The notes: generated by a model from the letters alone, not told the origin. A stretch of DNA of 7,157 nucleotides from Ignavibacteriales bacterium (GCA_016207985.1 JACQYX010000197.1:1-7157), one strand, 5' to 3'; shown: positions 1-6,226, counted from the stretch's first letter. Translations and numbers: made by a program.

Positions 1-2
1 AA

Positions 3-86
3 TTACTCTTCTCGATGGGATTCGGGTTAGTTGCGTGGCTCTCGATCAGGCATGCATGGATGGCTCGTAAAATATTGAATACATAA
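3..86 (+). CDS. C-terminal fragment of an unidentified, probably membrane-bound protein
   Basis: The frame beginning at base 3 is open from the window edge and ends at TAA 84-86, giving 27 residues. The fragment has a hydrophobic run (LLFSMGFGLVAWLSI) followed by a basic tail (RHAWMARK), which looks like a last transmembrane helix and a cytoplasmic positive end. The other two forward frames also stay open for 9 and 22 codons, so the frame choice rests only on this composition and on running closest to the next gene, 35 bases downstream on the same strand. The family cannot be recognised from so little sequence. It may be co-transcribed with the TPR gene that follows. Confidence 0.35.
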   Translation, partial: LLFSMGFGLVAWLSIRHAWMARKILNT

Positions 87-121
87 AACAATTTGAATTT
101 CTCTTTATCATTGAGATAAAA

Positions 122-1318
122 TTGAATACTGAACAATTAGAGCTCAAGCTCACACGACATCCATCGTCACCGCTTTTCACACGACTGGCAAATGAATATT
201 TATCTCAAGGTCGAATTGATGAAGCAATACAAATATGCCAGGCAGGTTTGCTGTATCATCCTTCTTACTCTACCGCCCAGCTTATTTTGTCGCGCTGCTT
301 CGAGGTGCAAACTAACTACTCGGCTGCTTCCGAACATATCAAGTCTGCAATTGAGCTGAATCCAGACTCTGTATTTTTAAAAACGATCAATAACCGACTC
401 GAACAGTATATCTCGGGAGCTATACAAGTTACTCAAGAACCACCCGATGAAGAATCTACCCTTGAAGAAATATCGGTCGAGTCTGATGGCTCCAACACAA
501 TTACACTTCAAGATTCCCAAAGCGACAACGAAGAAATTTCTGATACAATCGTAGTTGAAGAAGCTACCGAAGCAATCGTTTCTTCTGAAGTCGCACAAAC
601 TGAAATAATCGATATCGTTCAAGAATCCAAATCTGAACAAATCCCCAGCGAGCCAATTGTCGCCCTCCCTCAAGATGAGCTACAAATTACTTCCCTACAA
701 ATCAGACAGCACGAAGAGAGACCGACTGACGAATTATTGAAGGACGTTCAAGTTGAGACACCGGAGATTACCGATGATTTGATTACAGAGGAAATATCCA
801 CTCAGGAAGATGTAACTCCTACATCTAAAGTTGAAGATTCAATTGAATCCGTTTCGCTGAGCGATGATTCAGAATCGGATGGCAATATAGTAGAATCGGA
901 ATCTCCAACGCTTGTTTCAAATGATATTTATTTCAGCGAGGAACTAACTCCAAAAGAAAAGATTAGTCAAGATGATGTCATTCAAGCAGCCGAAGAAACA
1001 ATCATCGAAGAGCCGGATGAGGAGACAACTATAACTGAGTATCTCCCGTTGGAATCAAGCGAGGTCGTAACTTCACCCCCAATCGAAGAAACTCCAGTTC
1101 ATGAGATATATCCACAAACTATTGTAGAATCCGAATCGGGAGATTCAGGCAACATTGCAACCAAAACGCTTGCAGAGATTTATGCTTCACAAGGTGCGTT
1201 CAGTGAGGCACTTCATACATACCGACTCCTTCTGAAACAGAAACCAGGATTAAAGGCTGAGATCGAGAGCAGGATACAAGAGTTGGAAGAGAAACTTCAA
1301 AATAAATTATCTGAATGA
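122..1318 (+). CDS. TPR-domain protein with a long acidic, low-complexity linker
   Basis: This 398-residue protein has no signal peptide and no membrane segment, so it is probably cytoplasmic. Residues about 16-49 and 50-83 form two TPR units (LANEYLSQGRIDEAI; a second ending in AIELNPDS). Residues about 100-340 are rich in Glu, Ser, Thr, Asp and Ile/Val, poor in aromatic residues, and probably disordered. Residues about 346-379 form another TPR (LAEIYASQGAFSEAL), followed by a charged coiled-coil-like helix to the end. TPRs mediate protein-protein contacts; the partner is unknown. The start is TTG at 122, because no ATG exists between the in-frame stop at 68-70 and the TPR region. No clear Shine-Dalgarno is visible. 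A small AT-rich inverted repeat (TTTATC 104-109 / GATAAA 115-120) lies directly upstream. The TPR-linker-TPR layout is familiar to me from Ignavibacteria-like genomes, but no function is assigned. Confidence 0.85.
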   Translation: MNTEQLELKLTRHPSSPLFTRLANEYLSQGRIDEAIQICQAGLLYHPSYSTAQLILSRCFEVQTNYSAASEHIKSAIELNPDSVFLKTINNRLEQYISGAIQVTQEPPDEESTLEEISVESDGSNTITLQDSQSDNEEISDTIVVEEATEAIVSSEVAQTEIIDIVQESKSEQIPSEPIVALPQDELQITSLQIRQHEERPTDELLKDVQVETPEITDDLITEEISTQEDVTPTSKVEDSIESVSLSDDSESDGNIVESESPTLVSNDIYFSEELTPKEKISQDDVIQAAEETIIEEPDEETTITEYLPLESSEVVTSPPIEETPVHEIYPQTIVESESGDSGNIATKTLAEIYASQGAFSEALHTYRLLLKQKPGLKAEIESRIQELEEKLQNKLSE

Positions 1319-1340
1319 TAGATAGAAAAGATGGAAAATA

Positions 1341-1376
1341 AAAAAAAAGCCCCGATATAGCTCGGGGCTTTTTATT
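1341..1376. terminator. Bidirectional intrinsic terminator between the TPR gene and rpsT
   Basis: A perfect 7-bp GC-rich stem, GCCCCGA (1349-1355) and TCGGGGC (1362-1368), encloses a 6-base loop. It is flanked by a run of A on the left and TTTTTATTT on the right, so both strands read as hairpin plus U-tract. It sits between two convergent stop codons (1318 and 1391), which suits termination from both sides. Confidence 0.9.
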
Positions 1377-1390
1377 TGTAATGTGCCGAA

Positions 1391-1645
1391 TTATTTCAAA
1401 CTATCGACAAACTTTGTTAAACTCGATTTTTTGTTTGCCGCATGATTTGAATGAATAATACCTTTCGCTGAAAGCTGATCTAGAAGCTTGAATGCTTTTT
1501 TCAATGCTGTGGCAGCTTTTTCTTTTTCTTTCGATTCACGGACTCTTCGAATCGCCGTTTTCATTTTTGCCATATATGCTCGATTGCGAACGCGATGTTT
1601 AAGCGCTTTCCGTGCCTGACGTTCAGCTGAGAGATGTTGTGCCAT
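1391..1645 (-). CDS. rpsT: 30S ribosomal protein S20
   Basis: This 84-residue, very basic protein is close to the usual S20 length of about 87 residues. It shows the family pattern: a basic N-terminus (AQHLSAERQARKALKHRVRN), a central helix (KMKTAIRRVRES), the stretch AATALKKAFKLLDQLSAKG, and the near-invariant IIHSNHAANKKSSLTKFV end. S20 binds 16S rRNA as a primary assembly protein of the small subunit. The ATG at 1643-1645 is preceded by AAGGA about 10 bases upstream. The gene lies 97 bases downstream of the DUF3078 gene on the same strand, has its own candidate promoter, and ends at the shared terminator. In other bacteria S20 often represses its own translation; nothing in this leader shows that directly. 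Confidence 0.97.
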   Translation of the reverse strand: MAQHLSAERQARKALKHRVRNRAYMAKMKTAIRRVRESKEKEKAATALKKAFKLLDQLSAKGIIHSNHAANKKSSLTKFVDSLK

Positions 1646-1666
1646 TTAGATGAATTCCTTAGGATA

Positions 1667-1727
1667 ATGTTCGAATTTACGTTCCAATATAGCAATATTC
1701 TCCGAAATTACCAAAACGGTCGAACAT
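1667..1727. repeat. 8-bp inverted repeat flanking the rpsT promoter
   Basis: ATGTTCGA (1667-1674) and TCGAACAT (1720-1727) are perfect inverted copies, 45 bases apart. They bracket the candidate rpsT -10 and -35 elements. The pair could be a split operator or a weak hairpin closing the promoter region, or chance. Only the repeat itself is seen. Confidence 0.35.
1686..1714 (-). promoter_or_regulatory. Candidate rpsT promoter
   Basis: Read on the minus strand, TTGGTA (complement of 1709-1714) and TATATT (complement of 1686-1691) are separated by exactly 17 bases. They match the sigma70 consensus at 4 of 6 and 5 of 6 positions. Transcription would start near 1680, giving an rpsT leader of about 35 bases with the AAGGA ribosome binding site inside it. 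No terminator is visible between the DUF3078 stop and this site, so read-through from upstream is also possible. Confidence 0.5.
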
Positions 1728-1743
1728 CATGAAAAATATCGTG

Positions 1744-2613
1744 TTAAAAAATTGTATAGCTCAGACCGAGTGCGATTGTTTCCTTTACCTGAGTCCTCGG
1801 TGTCACTTTTCGTTCATTTATCAGTTGAACGTTCAAGATCGCCGTAATATATTTGTTAACCTTCCCCGTCACAGTACTGGTGTTCCGAGTGATGATTTCA
1901 TCAATTGTTGCAAAGGGAGCGAACAATTCAAGTTTTGTGGTAAAAAGGATATTATCTTCTAATCGCCATTCGACTTCGGTGACAGATTCCATTCCACCAT
2001 CAACCGATATCTTTTCTATTTTTTCAATTGTTGTTGGATCGTCAGTATAATATTTTGAGAATTTATTCGTTACAACTTCACGTAATCCAACACCTAATCG
2101 TGTTTTTACCTCCTTGATAGGCTGATAGCCGATGCCTGCACTCTGCGTGAGATAAGCCGGATCGAAAAACGCCGAAACTTGAATTGAAGTATCTTGTCGG
2201 GGATATGTGAAACCGTTTGCAAATTGTGTCCTCATCGTCACAGATGCATAAGGATTGATATACGCACCCAATTTGTATGTAAATACGGAAGAGATATCAA
2301 TTGCATCGTCTGTTTTTCGTAAACCCTGACTTCCGAGTCTTGTTTGACCGAATGCAAATTTGTAAGCGTTTGCCCAGTTCAATTTCGCTTGCTCGTTAAC
2401 TGATTTACCGTCGGCACTGATTGTATAGGCAAGAGCATTCTCACCACCTTGCACCCAATCAGTGAAAGCAACCTGAGTAAGGGTAAGCCCAGCGACGAGA
2501 CCATGTCTCCATCCGTGCTCGGGGGCAGGAGTTGTATTTGATGAATTATTCTGTGCATTCAAAATATTTATGAGCAAAATCGAGATAATGAAAAATAATT
2601 TTATTGGTTTCAT
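1744..2613 (-). CDS. DUF3078-like outer-membrane beta-barrel protein
   Basis: This 289-residue protein has a Sec signal peptide: MKPIK, a hydrophobic run, then a likely cut after Ala20 (NA|QNN). The mature part starts with a linker and then the signature-like stretch around residues 44-62 (TLTQVAFTDWVQGGENALA), which I associate with the DUF3078 family of Bacteroidota. The rest is alternating hydrophobic/polar strands with NPYASVTMRTQF-type aromatic girdles. It ends in a C-terminal Phe (LSYTIF), as expected for an outer-membrane barrel. The ATG is preceded by AAAGGGG about 10 bases upstream. It lies 37 bases downstream of mscL on the same strand and is probably co-transcribed with it. The function of the family is unknown. 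Assignment rests on recalled motif similarity, not a search. Confidence 0.75.
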   Translation of the reverse strand: MKPIKLFFIISILLINILNAQNNSSNTTPAPEHGWRHGLVAGLTLTQVAFTDWVQGGENALAYTISADGKSVNEQAKLNWANAYKFAFGQTRLGSQGLRKTDDAIDISSVFTYKLGAYINPYASVTMRTQFANGFTYPRQDTSIQVSAFFDPAYLTQSAGIGYQPIKEVKTRLGVGLREVVTNKFSKYYTDDPTTIEKIEKISVDGGMESVTEVEWRLEDNILFTTKLELFAPFATIDEIITRNTSTVTGKVNKYITAILNVQLINERKVTPRTQVKETIALGLSYTIF

Positions 2614-2650
2614 CTTCTTAAGACCCCTTTAATATTGAATTAATTTGATA

Positions 2651-2950
2651 TTATCGTTTTGCAACTTTTCCCTCCCTTAGAATCTTCTTAGCGAAATAGA
2701 ACACCATCCAAGCAACGATTAAAAAATCAATCGCCGCGCCTAAAAAAGGTCCTAAGAGAAAATGAAATGGTCCAATATCTAACGCTGCCGTTCGCCATCC
2801 ACCCCCGGGGATAAAGAAGGTTATGATAGGCATTAAAATTCCATCCACTGTTGCACCGACTAATGCATTCAACTTTCCACCAATGATTACAGCAATGGCG
2901 AGACCTATAACGCCATATTGTTTTAAAAATTCTAAAAATTCTCTTAACAT
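2651..2950 (-). CDS. mscL: Large-conductance mechanosensitive channel, short form
   Basis: This 99-residue MscL-family protein is shorter than the E. coli protein (about 136). The N-terminal amphipathic segment (LREFLEFLKQYG) leads into transmembrane helix 1, about residues 13-45. That helix contains the glycine-rich pore stretch (AIAVIIGGKLNALV) and the conserved DGILMPII. A short periplasmic loop (about 46-63, with PGGGW) follows. Helix 2, about 64-88, contains the conserved DFLIVAWMVFYFAKK, and a basic tail of about 10 residues ends the protein. The long C-terminal cytoplasmic helix of E. coli MscL is missing. The family opens under membrane tension to release solutes during hypo-osmotic shock. 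The start is firm: AAGGAGA (complement of 2955-2961) precedes the ATG at ideal spacing. It is probably first in a transcript with the DUF3078 gene. Confidence 0.9.
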   Translation of the reverse strand: MLREFLEFLKQYGVIGLAIAVIIGGKLNALVGATVDGILMPIITFFIPGGGWRTAALDIGPFHFLLGPFLGAAIDFLIVAWMVFYFAKKILREGKVAKR

Positions 2951-3000
2951 AGAATCTCCTTTCAGATTATTTATTGAATAAATATCGGTAAGATTGGATG

Positions 3001-3029
3001 AATTTAACGATAAGGCATCTAAGAGTCAA
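3001..3029 (-). promoter_or_regulatory. Candidate mscL promoter
   Basis: On the minus strand TTGACT (complement of 3024-3029, 5 of 6 matches to TTGACA) and TAAATT (complement of 3001-3006, 4 of 6) are separated by exactly 17 bases. The start would fall near 2994, giving a leader of about 44 bases that contains the strong mscL ribosome binding site. The site lies back to back with the thiamine operon promoter, with the two -35 elements only about 9 bases apart. Confidence 0.6.
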
Positions 3030-3038
3030 CTTTTATAT

Positions 3039-3067
3039 TTGCTTTCTTCAAATTCAAACCTTATATT
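3039..3067 (+). promoter_or_regulatory. Candidate promoter of the thiamine salvage operon
   Basis: TTGCTT (3039-3044) and TATATT (3062-3067) are spaced by 17 bases and would start transcription near 3074, just ahead of the riboswitch P2 strand at 3081. That fit with the RNA start is the best support; the -35 match is weak (3 of 6). A second option is TATATTTG at 3034-3041, which fits the TAnnTTTG -7 element known from Bacteroidia, but no upstream TTG at the right distance accompanies it. Confidence 0.45.
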
Positions 3068-3080
3068 AATGTGTAATCCG

Positions 3081-3187
3081 TTAGGGGTGTCCCTTAAAAA
3101 ACTGGACTGAGATAAAACCCTAAGCTTGCCTGCCGAAGCGGCAGTGCAGGCAGGAACCTGATCTGGATAATGCCAGCGTAGGGAAAT
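3081..3187 (+). promoter_or_regulatory. TPP riboswitch (THI-box aptamer)
   Basis: The conserved core is readable in order. P2 is TTAGGG (3081-3086) paired with CCCTAA (3118-3123). P3 is GTCC (3089-3092) paired with GGAC (3104-3107). The invariant CTGAGA is at 3107-3112. P4 begins with CCTGA (3157-3161), P5 is CTGG (3163-3166) with CCAG (3173-3176) around ATAATG, and the closing GCGTAGGGAA is at 3176-3185. P1 is weak; only TCC/GGA-type pairing is visible. The element binds thiamine pyrophosphate and normally turns expression off. It is followed by an intrinsic terminator, so control is probably by transcription attenuation of the receptor-kinase-symporter operon. The P2-P4 joint, a few bases in the E. 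coli thiM aptamer, is 33 bases here and holds an extra hairpin. Confidence 0.97.
3125..3154 (+). repeat. GC-rich hairpin inserted in the P2-P4 joint of the riboswitch
   Basis: CTTGCCTGC (3125-3133) pairs with GCAGGCAGG (3146-3154) as a 9-bp stem with one G-U pair, around a 12-base loop. An alternative fold pairs CTGCC (3130-3134) with GGCAG (3140-3144). Its GC content stands out from the AT-rich surroundings. Its form, with overlapping TGCC/GGCA palindromes, resembles dispersed palindromic repeats of bacterial genomes. No second copy is present in this window, so repeat status is inference; the hairpin is seen. Confidence 0.65.
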
Positions 3188-3202
3188 GGAAATAAGTTTT
3201 TT

Positions 3203-3262
3203 AAACGCCGTTTTTCTGACTCTATCTATGCTGGATAGGTCAGGGAAACGGCGTTTTTTATT
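3203..3262 (+). terminator. Intrinsic terminator, expression platform of the TPP riboswitch
   Basis: AAACGCCGTTTTTCTGAC (3203-3220) pairs along its whole length with 3239-3256 (two G-U pairs). The helix continues after a one-base bulge (T3221) as CTATC (3222-3226) with GATAG (3234-3238), leaving a loop of about 7 bases. It ends in TTTTTT followed by ATTTTT. The terminator lies between the aptamer and the receptor's ribosome binding site, so it can stop the operon before its first gene when TPP is bound. Confidence 0.93.
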
Positions 3263-3285
3263 TTTAACACTTAGGAGAGTTAACT

Positions 3286-5547
3286 ATGAAAAAAATAATA
3301 CTATTAACCGCTGCTATAATCAATTCAATTTTAGTTACCGGATATGCACAGATCGGAATGCAAGAAGAAACTGATACAACATATTACCTATCTCCTGTTA
3401 TCATATATCCAACATACGCAACCGATAGAGAAACTCCGGTAACATTCTCAAATTTATCTCAACAACAAATAACCGAAAGATATTCTGTCCAAGATATTCC
3501 GGTATTACTTTCCGAACTACCCTCCGTTACTTATTATTCTGAGAACGGAAATGGTATTGGATATAACTACATAAAGTTACGTGGATTCGACCAACGCCGT
3601 ATTTCTGTGATGATAAATGGAATACCACAAAACGATCCCGAAGATCATAATGTTTACTGGATAGATTTCCCCGATCTGATGGCAAGTACAGGTAATATTC
3701 AAATGCAGCGCGGCTCCGGAAGCGCTTTTTACGGACCACCTGCTATCGGCGGATCTGTTAATTTGGTAACTAATCCGTTTAAACAATCACCTTCAATAAC
3801 GTTTGAATCGATGTTTGGATTCCAGGAATACGGTGATGATCGCGCTTCTCTGTTACTTTCAACAAAAAAATTTAATGTCTCTATCAATTCCGGATTGATT
3901 GCTGGAAAATATCTTCTCTATAGCAAATTAGGAAAGATACGAAGCACGGGTTACCGAGAAAATTCTTGGATCGATCTGAATTCGTATTTCATAGGCGGGG
4001 TAAGGCTCGATAAAAATATGACGACCAGATTTCATTTTTTTGGAGGACCGATTTCCGATGGCCTTGTTTATACGGGGCTCCCAAAATTCGTCAATAAAGA
4101 TAAAAAACTACGCGTGCAAAATTTATCTTACTGGGAAGTGGATGCTACCGCATCGAGATATAGTTATTATTCTCAACGTCGGAAGCAGGAGATCGAAAAT
4201 TTTTCGCAACCACATTACGAGTTAATTAACGAATGGAAGTTAACTCCAAAACTGACTTTTGCCAATACATTCTTCTATTATACCGGCGATGGTTTCTTTG
4301 ATTATGATGCTTCTTGGGCAGATACATCTATGCTCCGAATCGGATATAACTACGGAATTCCCATTTCACAAAATCCAACTAATACTCTTGTCCGTGCTTT
4401 CGTCGGAAATCAACAAGTTGGTTGGCTGCCACGCTTAGAAATTGAGCACGAGAACGGACGTCATACTGTTGGGGCTGAGATTCGAATCCACCGCTCGATT
4501 CATTGGGGAAAAATCCAATTCGCCGAAAATCTTCCATCAAACTTCGATCCCGATTATCATTTCTATGAATACGATGGTGAAAAAGATATTCTTTCATTTT
4601 ATCTGCACGAATTGTACAAACCTTCTAACGATATTTCGATGACGGGCGATATTCAATTTGTCAGAAATCGGTACGGCATCAATAATGAGAAGTTTCTCGG
4701 CAACCATTTTAGCATTCCATATTTTTTCTTGAACCCGAGAATCGGAATCAATTATAATCTCGATGATGAATGGAACAGTTACCTCTCTTTAGGATATACA
4801 TCAAGAGAACCACGTCTCCGAAATTTATACGCCGCCGAAGATTCACATTTCGGGGCAACACCGCAATTCAAAGTTGACACAACAGGTGGAGTTATTAAGT
4901 ATAATTTCAAATCGCCTTTGGCAAAACCAGAGCGACTTCTAGACATTGAATTAGGGTTTGGTTATAATACATCGCTGGCTGATATTAGCGCGAATATTTT
5001 TTGGATGGAATTCTCGAATGAACTTGTGAAAAGCGGACAGGTAGACATATTCGGACAACCGGTTACTGGGAATGCTGAGAAATCGCGTCATATTGGACTT
5101 GAAATCGAAGGTAGTTTAAATTTGCTGAGCGATGCAACCTTGAGTGGAAATTTATCGCTATCGCGAAATCGATTGGTTCGATACACAATTATTGAAGACG
5201 GAAATAGAATATCGCTCGATGGTAATCCAATCGCCGGATTCCCCGATCTACTCGCGAACTTCCGATTTTCATATAAATATGGCGGTTTAACTTCTTCTCT
5301 AACTGCAAAATATCTTGGTCCTTTTTATACAGATAACTTTAATAATGAAGAAAATAAAAACGATGCATATACCGTTTATAATGCGGAACTTTTGTATATG
5401 ATCTCCGATATTCTCGGCATGGAAATACTGATACGTGGGGAAGTTAGAAATATTTTTAATCGACTTTATTTCATGAGCGGTGAAGGTAATTCGTTCTTCC
5501 CAGCAGCCGAGCGTAACTATCTTTTGGGAATCACCTCGACGTTTTAA
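3286..5547 (+). CDS. TonB-dependent outer-membrane receptor, predicted thiamine (or thiamine-compound) importer
   Basis: This 753-residue protein has a Sec signal peptide (MKKIILLTAAIINSILVTGYA, likely cut after Ala21). A TonB-box-like stretch (LSPVIIYP, residues about 35-42) follows. The plug domain spans about 50-165, with YIKLRGFDQRRISVMINGIP, DVYW-like NVYWIDFPD, and the typical RGSGSAFYGPPAIGGSVNLVT. The remainder, about 190-753, is a 22-strand-type beta-barrel with alternating aromatic strands ending in LLGITSTF, a C-terminal Phe. There is no N-terminal carboxypeptidase-like domain of the SusC type. The start is fixed by AGGAG at 3273-3277. TonB-dependent receptors carry scarce nutrients across the outer membrane using proton-motive force. 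The substrate is inferred from the upstream TPP riboswitch and the downstream thiamine pyrophosphokinase; the protein sequence alone would not give it. The stop is followed after 5 bases by the next gene. Confidence 0.93.
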   Translation: MKKIILLTAAIINSILVTGYAQIGMQEETDTTYYLSPVIIYPTYATDRETPVTFSNLSQQQITERYSVQDIPVLLSELPSVTYYSENGNGIGYNYIKLRGFDQRRISVMINGIPQNDPEDHNVYWIDFPDLMASTGNIQMQRGSGSAFYGPPAIGGSVNLVTNPFKQSPSITFESMFGFQEYGDDRASLLLSTKKFNVSINSGLIAGKYLLYSKLGKIRSTGYRENSWIDLNSYFIGGVRLDKNMTTRFHFFGGPISDGLVYTGLPKFVNKDKKLRVQNLSYWEVDATASRYSYYSQRRKQEIENFSQPHYELINEWKLTPKLTFANTFFYYTGDGFFDYDASWADTSMLRIGYNYGIPISQNPTNTLVRAFVGNQQVGWLPRLEIEHENGRHTVGAEIRIHRSIHWGKIQFAENLPSNFDPDYHFYEYDGEKDILSFYLHELYKPSNDISMTGDIQFVRNRYGINNEKFLGNHFSIPYFFLNPRIGINYNLDDEWNSYLSLGYTSREPRLRNLYAAEDSHFGATPQFKVDTTGGVIKYNFKSPLAKPERLLDIELGFGYNTSLADISANIFWMEFSNELVKSGQVDIFGQPVTGNAEKSRHIGLEIEGSLNLLSDATLSGNLSLSRNRLVRYTIIEDGNRISLDGNPIAGFPDLLANFRFSYKYGGLTSSLTAKYLGPFYTDNFNNEENKNDAYTVYNAELLYMISDILGMEILIRGEVRNIFNRLYFMSGEGNSFFPAAERNYLLGITSTF

Positions 5548-5552
5548 AAAAA

Positions 5553-6194
5553 ATGCACGCATTAATTATCGCGAACGGAATATTACCTCAACCCGATTAT
5601 GTCAGGGGATTGGTAAAGTTTGCGAAACTTATCATCTGCGCCGATGGTGGTGCTAACCACGCCCAGATGCTCGGTATTAAACCTCACGTCATTATTGGTG
5701 ATTTTGATTCTATCCTACCATCGACGAAAAATTTTTTCCACGACGTTATCCAAATCGAGGATGATGATCCGAACTCGACTGATCTTGAAAAAGCTATTGT
5801 TTATTGCCTCGAACAGAAAGCCACATCAGTCGATATTATGGGTGCGTTGGGTAGTAGAACAGACCATTCAATGGGGAGTTTAGGATGCTTTAAAAAATTC
5901 GGTACCCGTATTCATATTCGCATGCTTGATACTGAAGGTGAGATTACACTAATTCAAAAGAACATTAATTTAAACACACGAGAAGGTGAAAAGCTTTCTC
6001 TGATACCTGTCGACAGGTGCACCGGCGTTACGACAAAAAATCTGAAATACCCTTTAAATAACGGTGTCCTTGAACTTGGTATGCAAGAAGGCATCAGCAA
6101 CGAGGCGACGTCTGTACAAGTTTCAATCTATGTTGAGAGTGGGACACTACTTCTCTACCGCTTCCACGGTTCAGCGTGGCAGTTTTCACATTGA
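5553..6194 (+). CDS. thiN: Thiamine pyrophosphokinase
   Basis: This 213-residue enzyme has the family's usual length. It transfers pyrophosphate from ATP to thiamine, giving TPP and AMP, in the cytoplasm. All expected motifs are present: CADGGAN (29-35), the metal-binding GDFDS (49-53), DPNSTDLEKA (72-81), GALGSRTDH (97-105), and GISNE (180-184) in the C-terminal thiamine-binding beta domain. The ATG lies 5 bases after the receptor stop in a run of eight A, with no visible Shine-Dalgarno. No other in-frame start is near, so translation is probably coupled to the receptor. Direct use of thiamine rather than thiamine phosphate marks this as a salvage operon. Its product is the riboswitch ligand, which closes a feedback loop. 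The gene ends TGA overlapping an ATG (TGATG). Confidence 0.97.
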   Translation: MHALIIANGILPQPDYVRGLVKFAKLIICADGGANHAQMLGIKPHVIIGDFDSILPSTKNFFHDVIQIEDDDPNSTDLEKAIVYCLEQKATSVDIMGALGSRTDHSMGSLGCFKKFGTRIHIRMLDTEGEITLIQKNINLNTREGEKLSLIPVDRCTGVTTKNLKYPLNNGVLELGMQEGISNEATSVQVSIYVESGTLLLYRFHGSAWQFSH

Positions 6195-6226
6195 TGTTCG
6201 TGCTGGCTTCGTGTGCTTTTAAATGA
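6194..6226 (+). other. Possible 10-codon coupling minicistron between the kinase and symporter genes
   Basis: ATG at 6194-6196 overlaps the kinase stop (TGATG). The frame reads ten codons (MFVLASCAFK) and ends at TGA 6224-6226, which overlaps the symporter start as ATGA. The symporter has no visible Shine-Dalgarno, so a terminating ribosome delivered here could restart on its ATG. It could equally be coincidence: three overlapping start/stop signals in AT-rich DNA are not rare. No function for the peptide is proposed. Confidence 0.25.

Noticed and set aside
104..120. TTTATC/GATAAA inverted repeat directly before the TTG start of the TPR gene
   Set aside because: It is a 6-bp stem with only one G-C pair, and overlaps an equally possible TCTC/GAGA pairing. 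It is too weak to call a regulatory hairpin.
377..673. 98-codon minus-strand frame inside the TPR gene
   Set aside because: It is antisense to the acidic linker; the codons for Glu and Ser produce Phe/Arg/Leu-rich complementary frames. No independent signals are present.
3186..3374. 62-codon open frame starting at the end of the riboswitch
   Set aside because: It runs through the terminator hairpin and into the receptor gene out of frame. The riboswitch, terminator and receptor explain this DNA fully.
5546..5553. Run of eight A between receptor and kinase as a possible frameshift site or sequencing error
   Set aside because: Both proteins have complete, family-typical ends (C-terminal Phe; MHALIIANG start), so no frame change is needed.
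5299..5562. 87-codon open frame on the minus strand at the receptor/kinase junction
   Set aside because: It is antisense to well-supported receptor coding sequence, has no promoter or ribosome binding site, and its translation is low-complexity Ile/Phe/Lys.
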